This document shows positions 1 through 6,500 of a stretch of 7,583 nt of DNA, piece after piece. The notes below the pieces were generated by a model. It worked only from the letters and a program-made list of their open reading frames with translations. It ran no database searches and was not told the origin of the DNA. Numbering within the stretch: the stretch's first letter is position 1; every line of letters starts with the position of its first letter. The position numbers were made by a program, and so were the translations under genes. The stretch is from Syntrophobacteria bacterium (lineage in GTDB: Bacteria > Desulfobacterota > Syntrophobacteria > JARFUL01). The stretch covers positions 1 through 7,583 of the forward strand of contig JARFUL010000262.1 in assembly GCA_029289015.1 (NCBI GenBank), written 5' to 3'.

Positions 1-741
1 GCGACGCTGAAGAGGGTTCTGGCCGCGGGTGAAACCACGTCGGCCCCTGCCCTCGGCGCGGCCCTTAGAACCGGAAAACCATCCTACAGTGCAAACGAGC
101 CCATAGTGGTCAGCTACTCCGGCTTCCCCGGCAAGGCCCAGGACTGGATAACCGTTGTGGAAAAATCCGCACCGGCCAACAAATTCGGGCAGTGGTTCTA
201 TACAAAGGGCAAGAGAGCGGGAAGCTTTACCTTCAGGGGGCTTTCCCCGGGGAACTACGAGGCCCGCGGCTACTTCGACTGGCCCTCAGGGGGCTACGAA
301 ATCAAGGCCCGGAGCGCGTTTGTCGTGGCCTCGGGCCAGGCTACTCCCCAGGAGCCCGGGGACCAGCCCATGCCCAGGGGGCAGACCCTGAAGGGCGCGT
401 GCCCGTGGATCGAGTATATAAGCTCGGGAAAACCCTTTGAGGTCGCGTTCGACGCGGTGGGAAACAAGTTCAACGACCTAAGATACACCGGGGACTGGAG
501 GACAGACCCCATGGGCACCCTCAAGGGGGGCGAGACCTACAAGGTGGTCTACCGAAACGGCAAGTTCACCTGCACCGGCTTCAACCAGGGCACCCGGAGC
601 GTGGGCACCTGGACCTACGGCGGAATCGACCCGGCCGACGGCCTCATCTCCCTTTGGGGAAGGGTCTACACCTTCGACGGGCTCGGAAGGGTCTGGGACT
701 CCCAATACGGCCTGGTGGGGCACATGAGGACGAGCTACTGA
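1..741 (+). CDS. C-terminal part of a probable extracytoplasmic protein with an Ig-like beta-sandwich module
   Basis: The reading frame is open from the first base, so the true start lies upstream; a GTG at 106 is in frame but falls inside the domain and is not a credible start. 246 residues are visible. Residues 1-25 look like an Ala/Thr/Pro linker (AAGETTSAPALGAA). Residues about 26-110 hold a module with the pattern YSANEPIVVSYSGFPG, QDWITVV, WFYT, GSFTFRGLSPGNYEARGYFDWP and GGYEIKARSAFVV. As far as I recall, such modules occur as C-terminal beta-sandwich domains behind caspase-like peptidases or other enzymatic domains in bacteria. From about residue 123 to the end is a second, Gly- and aromatic-rich region that I do not recognise; it has two cysteines (GACPW and FTCTGF) that could form a disulfide. 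Export is likely for such a protein, but any signal peptide is out of view. Its stop lies 24 bp from the end of the convergent Smr gene. Confidence 0.75.
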   Translation, partial: ATLKRVLAAGETTSAPALGAALRTGKPSYSANEPIVVSYSGFPGKAQDWITVVEKSAPANKFGQWFYTKGKRAGSFTFRGLSPGNYEARGYFDWPSGGYEIKARSAFVVASGQATPQEPGDQPMPRGQTLKGACPWIEYISSGKPFEVAFDAVGNKFNDLRYTGDWRTDPMGTLKGGETYKVVYRNGKFTCTGFNQGTRSVGTWTYGGIDPADGLISLWGRVYTFDGLGRVWDSQYGLVGHMRTSY

Positions 742-765
742 TCGTTGTTGCCTTGAGGCGGGGGG

Positions 766-1035
766 TTACTCTAAGACGGCCCAGGTGACCCCCCAGCCAC
801 CCTCCCTGCGGTCCGCGTCGCCGAACTCCACAACCCTGGGGTGCTTCGCCAGGACCGCGCGCACCGTGGCCCTCAGCTGCCCCTTTCCCTTTCCGGTGAT
901 GATCCGCACCTTGAAGATACTCAGCGCGATGCACTCCTCTAGGTAGTCTTTTACCAGGAGGTGGACCTCGCCGGGCCGGAAGGTGTGAAGGTCCAGCTCA
1001 CCTGTGATGGGAAAGACCACCGGATCGTCAGTCAC
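766..1035 (-). CDS. Small stand-alone Smr-domain protein
   Basis: An 89-residue protein that is essentially one Smr domain, the fold found at the C terminus of MutS2 and in stand-alone proteins; characterised members nick or bind nucleic acid. The LDLH motif is at residues 14-17, followed by a helix (about 22-38) and the strand-turn KVRIITGKGKGQL at 42-54. The end, GGWGVTWAVL, is typical of the last strand. The usual second motif is HGxGxG; here it reads TGKGKG (47-52), with Thr in place of His. The start is GTG at 1035, which overlaps the stop of the upstream gene by 8 bases and suggests translational coupling; a second in-frame GTG at 1020 would remove five residues and is possible. It is the last gene of the five-gene minus-strand block. 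The family assignment is strong; the exact substrate cannot be read from sequence. Confidence 0.85.
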   Translation of the reverse strand: MTDDPVVFPITGELDLHTFRPGEVHLLVKDYLEECIALSIFKVRIITGKGKGQLRATVRAVLAKHPRVVEFGDADRREGGWGVTWAVLE

Positions 1036-1624
1036 CGCTTGCTTCCAGGGCCCCGGTGTATTCCCTTGCCAACCGCTCCTTGTCCAGCCTTATCCTCTCC
1101 ATCAGACCGAGGACGCGCGTTTGCTCCTTGGGCCTCTCCGCGAAGAAGCATTCCAGATGCAGGTCGCACATGTACCAGGTGCACAGGTAGGGCCTCACCA
1201 CCCTGGGAAGCACGCACCCCTTGAGGCTCAGATAGCGGCAGGGCTCTCCCTGCTTCGAGCGGGTCTGGTACGGGGGCGGTTCTACGCCCAGCACGTGGAT
1301 GAAGAGAAGGTCGGTGAAGTGGTAGTAGACCTGGGCTGTTTCGCAGCAGAGCTCGTCGCACTTGGGATAGCAGATGAGGCAGTACCTGTCGAACATGGGG
1401 TCCAGAAGCGATATTCCGATCGCGATGTTCTCCGCGAGGGTTCTCAGCCGGTGGTATTGTCCCAGGGGTATTTCGGCCAGGGATTCGGCCAGCGCGAGGT
1501 TCGCGTCGCGCCAGTCCTCGTCGGACATGGGCCAAGAGACGTCCGTGGGGCTTCGGCCGGAGGGAAAGCCCCTGTCCGGGGAGAGGCCGCCAAGCGGACC
1601 GCCGGTGTATTGCCGGTGATACAT
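1028..1624 (-). CDS. YkgJ-like cysteine-cluster protein, putative metal-binding
   Basis: A 198-residue soluble protein with ten cysteines, all between residues 82 and 159. The first cluster is C82-x2-C85-x3-C89-x3-C93-C94 (CLICYPKCDELCC). The second is C129-x7-C137-x10-C148-x4-C153-x5-C159 and includes CRYLSLKGCVLPRVVRPYLC. A CxxC..CC cluster followed by C..GC..(R)P..C is the layout of the YkgJ family of predicted zinc- or iron-chelating proteins, whose biochemical role is mostly unknown. The spacing of the first cluster differs from the plain CxxCxxCC form, so this may be a distinct subfamily. Residues 1-32 are Gly/Pro/Arg-rich and poorly structured; ATG at 1528 (residue 33, MSDEDW) is a credible alternative start, since neither ATG has a clear Shine-Dalgarno sequence. 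It follows the small membrane-peptide gene by 70 bp and overlaps the Smr gene by 8 bp. Metal binding is inferred from the cysteines only. Confidence 0.75.
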   Translation of the reverse strand: MYHRQYTGGPLGGLSPDRGFPSGRSPTDVSWPMSDEDWRDANLALAESLAEIPLGQYHRLRTLAENIAIGISLLDPMFDRYCLICYPKCDELCCETAQVYYHFTDLLFIHVLGVEPPPYQTRSKQGEPCRYLSLKGCVLPRVVRPYLCTWYMCDLHLECFFAERPKEQTRVLGLMERIRLDKERLAREYTGALEASGD

Positions 1625-1694
1625 GAAGCCGCCGGAAAATCCTGCCCCCTGGAATCGTTGCAGGAGCCGGGGAGCCGGAGCAGGCCCTTTGGGG

Positions 1695-1868
1695 CTACGC
1701 GTTGAGCCGGGAGGCCACGAACCCCAGTATCCCGAAGGTCACCAGCACACCAAGGCCCACCGCAACCCAGCTGTGGGTGAAGTGCCACGCGGCTCCGGCC
1801 ACGATAAAGGCCGGGATACTTGAAACAACCATAGCGGAGGCCCTTCGCGCCACAGTGGCCATTTCCAT
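1695..1868 (-). CDS. 57-residue two-helix membrane peptide
   Basis: A short frame starts with ATG at 1868 and ends with TAG at 1695-1697. The product begins MEMATVARRASAMVV and ends GFVASRLNA. Two hydrophobic stretches are visible, about residues 13-31 (starting MVVSSIPAFIVAGAAW) and 34-52 (starting WVAVGLGVLVTFGILG), joined by a tight turn containing His-Ser, so a helical hairpin in the inner membrane is likely. Basic residues R8 and R9 precede helix 1 and R54 follows helix 2, which favours both ends in the cytoplasm. A run of six G (AAAAGGGGGG) ends 7 bases before the ATG and is a strong ribosome-binding site, the main reason to believe the gene is translated. It starts 31 bp after the single-domain cNMP-binding gene. 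I do not recognise the family and assign no function. ATG at residue 3 is an alternative start. Confidence 0.72.
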   Translation of the reverse strand: MEMATVARRASAMVVSSIPAFIVAGAAWHFTHSWVAVGLGVLVTFGILGFVASRLNA

Positions 1869-1899
1869 ATTCAAACCCCCCTTTTCCCTGTTGTGCGAA

Positions 1900-2298
1900 T
1901 TATCTCACCAGCGCGGCCGCGTCCCTGGTGGTCCTTCTCAGCCTCCTGGAAAGCCCGCCGAGGATGGCCCTTATCTTTGGGGGCAAAGAGGAGAACTCGA
2001 AGCTCATCCTGTCCGGGTCCAAGACGCCCAGCACCGCGTGGCCCTCGGCCTGTGCGGTGATGGAGCGCCTGGACGCTCCCGCGGTGAGGAAGCCGGACTC
2101 GCCCAGGATGTCCCCCTCCCTGAGCACCGCGACCTTCACCAGACCCCTGGGGGACTGCTTCTTCACCGCGATCTTGCCCTCAAGGATGACGAACATCCAG
2201 CCCCCCTCGTCCCCCTCCCGGAAGATGATGTCGCGGGGGCCGAACCGCTGCTCGTCGATCACATAAGGGTATATTATGTCAGATTGATTCTCTTCCAT
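1900..2298 (-). CDS. Single-domain cyclic-nucleotide-binding protein (no DNA-binding domain)
   Basis: A 132-residue protein that is almost entirely one CRP-type cyclic-nucleotide-binding domain. Visible landmarks are the early turn IIFREGDEGG (24-33), the strand ILEGKIAV (38-45), and the phosphate-binding cassette GDILGESGFL..G..RRSITA (62-82) with Glu67 and Arg78 in the positions that in CRP contact the ribose and cyclic phosphate. A C-terminal helix rich in Arg (IRAILGGLSRRLRRTTR) follows. There is no helix-turn-helix, so it is not a transcription factor of the CRP/FNR kind; it may act by binding a partner. Start: ATG at 2298 is preferred over the adjacent in-frame TTG at 2301. The only Shine-Dalgarno-like sequence, GGGGTGA, overlaps the upstream gene's stop and is about 12 bases away, so coupling to that gene is likely. 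Its neighbour upstream carries the same type of domain, which suggests the two act together. Confidence 0.88.
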   Translation of the reverse strand: MEENQSDIIYPYVIDEQRFGPRDIIFREGDEGGWMFVILEGKIAVKKQSPRGLVKVAVLREGDILGESGFLTAGASRRSITAQAEGHAVLGVLDPDRMSFEFSSLPPKIRAILGGLSRRLRRTTRDAAALVR

Positions 2299-2310
2299 CA
2301 ACCATAAGCG

Positions 2311-3075
2311 TCACCCCGTGACAAAGAGGGTGAGCTTCCTCCTCATGTAGGAGTCCATCTCCTTGAACTCTACCTCATAGGAGTAAAACCCCGGCCTTTC
2401 CCCGTTGGCTGAGCTTATAATCTTGCCTTTTACCATGATGGCGCCCGCCTCGGGAATCTTGAAGAACAGCTCATACAGAAGGTCGCCGGAGTGCTCAAAG
2501 TAGGAGACGTTTGTCTCCGGGACCTCCATTCGCATCCCCTTGACGCCGATCTCCTTGATCGTGCCCCTGAGGGTCTGGGAGGCGTCGTAGGTGAGGCGGT
2601 AGCTCACCCTGGCGACCCATTTCTTGCGGTACTCCTTCCTGGGCGCGGATTTCTGCTCGCTATTTTTTGCCTCGGTTTCGAGCCTGAGCCGGTCGTAGAC
2701 CGCGTCGATCCGGGCCAGCCTCCTGACCATCTGGCTCGCGAGGATTCTGATTATGCGGCTTGCGGTCCGGTACTCTTCCTTCAGGGACAAGGGGTGCCAC
2801 ACCTCCACCTCCACCTCGCGCTCCGCCTTCACCGAGGTGGTGCGGGGCGAGGTCCCCCCGTCTATGAAGGCCATCTCCCCGAAGATCTCGCCCTCGGCCA
2901 GCTCCGCCAGAACCCTCGGGGCCGAGGAGTATTCCTTGAGCACCCTGACCCGGCCCCCTTTGATGCGGTAGACCGAGATGCCGTAGTCGCCCTCTTTTAT
3001 GATGAGATCACCGGGCCGGTACGTAAGACGCCGGTCTTGGGGTAGCTTCTTGGCGGTGGTGTCGTTGGTCTCCAT
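2311..3075 (-). CDS. cNMP-binding domain fused to a PilZ-like domain
   Basis: A 254-residue predicted cytoplasmic signalling protein. Residues about 12-135 form a CRP-type cyclic-nucleotide-binding domain: LTYRPGDLIIKEGD (17-30), GGRVRVL (40-46), and the phosphate cassette GEIFGEMAFIDGG.SPRTTSV (62-82) with Glu67 and Arg78 intact. A charged linker (about 136-145) leads to a PilZ-like domain at 146-254. This domain has RKEYR (146-150), which fits the RxxxR motif used for c-di-GMP, followed by strands ARVSYRLTYD and LRGTIKEIGVKGMRMEV. The second PilZ motif, (D/N)xSxxG, is replaced by EIGVKG (175-180), so canonical c-di-GMP binding is doubtful. GGGAGGGAACTT immediately before the ATG is a strong ribosome-binding site. 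It is the first gene of the five-gene minus-strand block and diverges from smc. The nucleotide ligand and the output are unknown. Confidence 0.85.
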   Translation of the reverse strand: METNDTTAKKLPQDRRLTYRPGDLIIKEGDYGISVYRIKGGRVRVLKEYSSAPRVLAELAEGEIFGEMAFIDGGTSPRTTSVKAEREVEVEVWHPLSLKEEYRTASRIIRILASQMVRRLARIDAVYDRLRLETEAKNSEQKSAPRKEYRKKWVARVSYRLTYDASQTLRGTIKEIGVKGMRMEVPETNVSYFEHSGDLLYELFFKIPEAGAIMVKGKIISSANGERPGFYSYEVEFKEMDSYMRRKLTLFVTG

Positions 3076-3461
3076 AAGTTCCCTCCCAAAAAAGACCCTC
3101 AGCCGTCCATCAGGGGCTCATGAGAGGATGTCCGGCCCCTCTTGGCCGATCTTTTCTTTGCCGGGTAAGTTTCTGCGCTCTATCCCCGCGCCCCCCAATC
3201 TCAGGACTCGCAATTATTGTTCCCCCTTGGGGGACATGGATACCCTGGAAGATTCCTGGAGGTGCGAAAGTGGCTGTAATTATTTAATATTGAAAAAATT
3301 AAAATATGTAAGGCTATTTTGTAAGCAAGACCTTCCCCGGATGCGAGGCTTCATTGTGGCAACTTTCGTATACACCCGATGTATGAAAAACTGCTCTAAC
3401 ATCTTCAAATAATTATTGATACACCCTTTTCCGCCGGAAAGCGGCCCCCGGGCTTAATGAC

Positions 3462-3490
3462 TTTACAACCCCCCTAAGCTCTGATAGCTT
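3462..3490 (+). promoter_or_regulatory. Candidate sigma70-type promoter for smc-ftsY
   Basis: TTTACA at 3462-3467 matches five of six bases of the -35 consensus. It is followed after 17 bases by TAGCTT at 3485-3490, which matches only three of six bases of the -10 consensus. Transcription would begin near 3497, about 55 bases before the smc start. The spacing is ideal but the -10 is weak, and in a genome of this composition such matches arise by chance, so this is a suggestion only. The inverted repeat at 3474-3492 covers the spacer and the -10. Confidence 0.25.
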
Positions 3491-3492
3491 AG
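3474..3492. repeat. Perfect 7-bp inverted repeat with 5-base spacer in the smc leader
   Basis: CTAAGCT (3474-3480), spacer CTGAT, then AGCTTAG (3486-3492); the arms are exact reverse complements. It ends 59 bases before the smc ATG and overlaps the best candidate promoter, so it could be a repressor operator. It could also form an RNA hairpin if transcription starts upstream of it. No U-run follows, so it is not an intrinsic terminator. The arrangement is clear in the sequence; the regulatory role is inference. Confidence 0.5.
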
Positions 3493-3527
3493 CTGGCAAA
3501 CAGACCCCTTTTAGTCAGGGCTTTATA

Positions 3528-3533
3528 AAGGAG
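3528..3533 (+). promoter_or_regulatory. Unusually distant Shine-Dalgarno sequence of smc
   Basis: AAGGAG is the only good ribosome-binding match ahead of smc, but it ends 18 bases before the ATG at 3552, well beyond the usual 5-10. There is no ATG, GTG or TTG in frame for at least 99 bases upstream, and the encoded N terminus (MRINSLKLTGFKSFADK) is exactly that of the Smc family, so the start itself is secure. Either the spacer folds or initiation is inefficient. Confidence 0.45.
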
Positions 3534-3551
3534 TTCTTCAAAGCCTCGCCA

Positions 3552-6500
3552 ATGAGGATAAATAGCCTTAAACTCACGGGTTTCAAGTCCTTTGCGGACA
3601 AGATCGTCATTCCATTTTCACCGGGAATCTCCGTTATCGTAGGCCCCAACGGGTGCGGGAAGTCCAACCTGGTGGACGCGGTCCGGTGGGTCCTGGGGGA
3701 GCAGTCCCCCAGGTCCCTCAGGGGCCAGAAGATGGAGGACGTGATCTTCAACGGCGCAGACGGCAGGGAGCCCGTTAATTTCGCGGAGGTCTCCCTCACC
3801 CTGGAAAACGAGGCCGGGGAGGCCCCGCCCCCCTATGAAGACCTCTCCGAGATAAACGTCGCGAGGAGGCTCTTCCGCACCGGCGACTCCCACTATCTAA
3901 TCAACAAGAACATCGTGAGGAGGCTCGACGTCCGGCGGCTCTTCATGGATACCGGGGTGGGCGAGTCCCCCTACGGCATAATGAGCCAGGGCGAGGTGAA
4001 CCTGGTGCTCGACTCCCGGCCCACCGAGATGAGGGCATATCTCGAGGAGGTCGCGGGCATAACCAGGTTCAAGGCCGGCAGGGCCGCCGCGCTCAGGAAG
4101 ATGGAGCTGACCTCCCAGAACCTCCTCAGGCTCGAGGACATCATATCTGAGGTAAAGAGGCAGGTGGGGAGGCTCAAGCGCCAGGCCAGGAAGGCCGAGC
4201 AGTTCAAGAAGCTCAAGGCGGAGATACGGGAGCTCAAGGCCGGGCTCCTGGCCGCGGCCTACCTGGAGCTTCTGGAGCGCCACGAGTCCTTCTCCTCGAG
4301 CTTCAAGGAGCTCACCGCGACGGAGGATGCCGCGGGTGCGCGCATGACGCGGCTTGAGGCCGAGGAGCTCCTCAAAAGAACCCGGCTCATGGAGAAGGAC
4401 AGGGAGCTGGAGGACGCGCGGGACGAGCTCTTCGGGCTCAAGGGCGCGCTGGCCGCGGTGGAGACCGAGATGGCCGACATCGAGCGGCATCTTCGGGAGA
4501 TGGAATTCCAGAAGGACAAGGCCACCGAGGAGATCGGAGTCCACAAAACGAGGCTCGGGCAGCTTGAGAACGAGATAGCAGCCTCCCTGGTCCAGGAGGG
4601 GGAGATCGAGAACTGGTTCGGGCTCCTGGAAGAGAGGGACCGGGAGCTGAAACAGGAGCATGAGGGTCTCCTCGGGGAGCTGAAGGGCTCCGAGCAAAGG
4701 CTCGAAGAGTTAACCGTCTCCCTGGCCGACGTCTCCCAGAAGAGGGCGCTGCTCAAAGGCACGGCAAACGCCAAGAGGGACAGGCTCGGCTCCATAGAGA
4801 AGGACCGCGAGGAGCTCGCGGGCAGGCTGAGCATCCTCACCAAGCGCAAGGGTGAGATCGAGGACTTCAGGGAGAGGACCCAGAAGGACGCGGAAGGGGC
4901 CTCTCTCAAGCTTGCGGGCCTAGAGGAGAAGATCGGCAAGAGAGAGAAGAGTGTGGCCGCGGCGGAGCTCGAGCAGCTCGACCTTGAGACGAGGATTGCG
5001 GACATCGCCGCGTCCTTCCACCGCACCGTCTCCCGCCTCCAGGCCCTGAGCGAGGTGGAGGAGAAGACCCTGAGGCCAAAGGACGCGATCCCCGAGCAGG
5101 TGGCCGAGGAGCTCTTCGGGGGAGCGGCTCCCACCGCGCTGGTGGAGCTCCTCGAGGTGGAAAAGGGCTATGGCCGCGCGGTGGACGCGGCCCTGGGCGA
5201 GGGGCTCAAGGGTTTCCTGGCGGACCGGGTGGAGACTATCGCGGGCTCTTTGGACAGGCTCGAACAATCGAGGGCTCTGCTCTTCCCCCTGGACCTCGAC
5301 AGGGAGCCCCCCGCGCCGCGGCCCAAGGGGGCCAAGACCCTGAGGGACAAGGTCCGGCTCCCCCCTGGAGAAAAGGGGGAGCTCGCGGCCCAGGTTTTGG
5401 CCCGCACCCTCCTGGCCGACACCTTTGAAGAGGCTCTAAAGCTCTGGGCCGACGCCAAGGGGAACTTCCAGGTCGCGACAGCCAAAGGCCAGGTAATTAC
5501 CCGGGACGGCATGGTCATTGCCGGGGAGCCAGGGGAGATCACGATCCTCAGCCTCCGGCGGGAGACCGGTGAGCTGGCCGACGAAAAGAGACGGTTCTCC
5601 AAGGAGCTGGAGGGGGCCCAGCAGAAGCGCGCGAGGCTCCGGGAAAACCTCGAGGTCACGAAGCGGGAGCTGGACAAGCTCAAGGAGGAGGCCGCGCTCA
5701 TCAAGACCGAGGCCGGCAGGTGCGAGGTCACCCTCATAAGGCTCAAGGAGGAACAGGAGCGCCTCCGCGACTCCCTGGCCGCGGCCGGCGAGAGGCACGG
5801 GCTCCTGGAGGAGGAGGCGAGAGGGGTCTACCAGTTCCTCGACGGGTCCGGAAGGGAGGAGGAGCTTCTCAGGGAGAAGGAGGAGAGGCTCAGGGAAGAC
5901 TCGGCCACTGAGAGGGAACTGTTTTCCGAGCTCAAGGCCAAGGAGGAGGCCGCGAAGTCCAGGGTCCTGGAGCTCGAGGTGGAGGAGGCCGGGCTCAGGG
6001 AGAGGCTCTCGGGAATAACGAGGGAGAAGGAGCGGCTCGAACAGTTCAAGAGCGAGACCGGGGAGAGGATAGGCCATCTCAAGGACCAGGTGGCCCAGGC
6101 GAAAAAGGAGTCCTTGAAGAACTCCCGGAGGCTCGAGGGGCTCAAGGCCTCCCTGCCCGAAAAGTACCGGGAGCTCAAGGCCAAGGAGGAGGCCATATCC
6201 AAGTTGAGGGAGGTCCACTCCAAGGAGTCCCTCGAACTGGGCCTCCTGGAGGAGAAGAAGGGTGAGCTGGGCCGGGAGCTCAAGGAGATCTCCCGGGAGC
6301 GAGGCGAAATCCAGGCCTCCTTCACCGAGACCAAGGTGGGGCTCAAGTATCTCGTCAAGAGGGGGGTGGAGCACCTCAGGGTGGACGTCTCCCGGGAGGG
6401 GGTGGCTGAAAAGCTCCTCGAGGTGTTCCCGGACGCGGCGGAGTCGCGGGTGGACCTCCTGGAGGACAAGGTGCGCTCTCTGGGGCCGGTGAACCTCACC

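Larger units (their letters stand above)
3076..3551. other. Divergent intergenic region between the minus-strand signalling block and smc
   Basis: These 476 bases hold no convincing gene. The part near 3276-3330 and again 3400-3420 is markedly AT-rich compared with the GC-rich genes on both sides, as expected for divergent promoters. I see a 10-bp perfect palindrome AATAATTATT at 3408-3417, a short inverted repeat ATACA-CCCGA-TGTAT at 3370-3384, the 8-mer ATACACCC twice (3370-3377 and 3419-3426), a GC-rich dyad around 3428-3444 (TTTCC-GCC-GGAAA), and a perfect 7-bp inverted repeat at 3474-3492. No tRNA or rRNA can be folded from it by eye. The open frames crossing it lack ribosome-binding sites. 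Confidence 0.6.

Noticed and set aside
742..765. Bidirectional terminator between the convergent genes
   Set aside because: The 24-bp gap holds no clean stem and no T-run; any pairing between TTGAG and CTCTAA needs a bulge.
1004..1705. 233-residue plus-strand open frame
   Set aside because: It lies opposite the YkgJ-like gene, whose cysteine motifs are convincing; the plus-strand product has no recognisable motif.
2299..2305. TTG at 2301 and ATG at 2305 as starts of the single-domain cNMP gene
   Set aside because: The ATG is in another frame and stops after eight codons; the TTG adds one residue and is less likely than the adjacent in-frame ATG at 2298.
3221..3237. Short GC hairpin GTTCCCC-CTT-GGGGGAC as a terminator
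   Set aside because: It is not followed by a T-run on either strand, and both flanking transcription units point away from it.
3301..3328. Possible minus-strand promoter TTGCTT-N16-TATTTT for the signalling block
   Set aside because: The match is three of six and four of six in an AT-rich stretch where such matches are expected, and it would leave a leader of more than 200 bases.
2999..3412. Plus-strand open frame running from inside the cNMP-BD/PilZ gene into the intergenic region, including a 23-codon inner frame from 3341
   Set aside because: No ribosome-binding site precedes either start, part of it is antisense to a firm gene, and the product resembles nothing.
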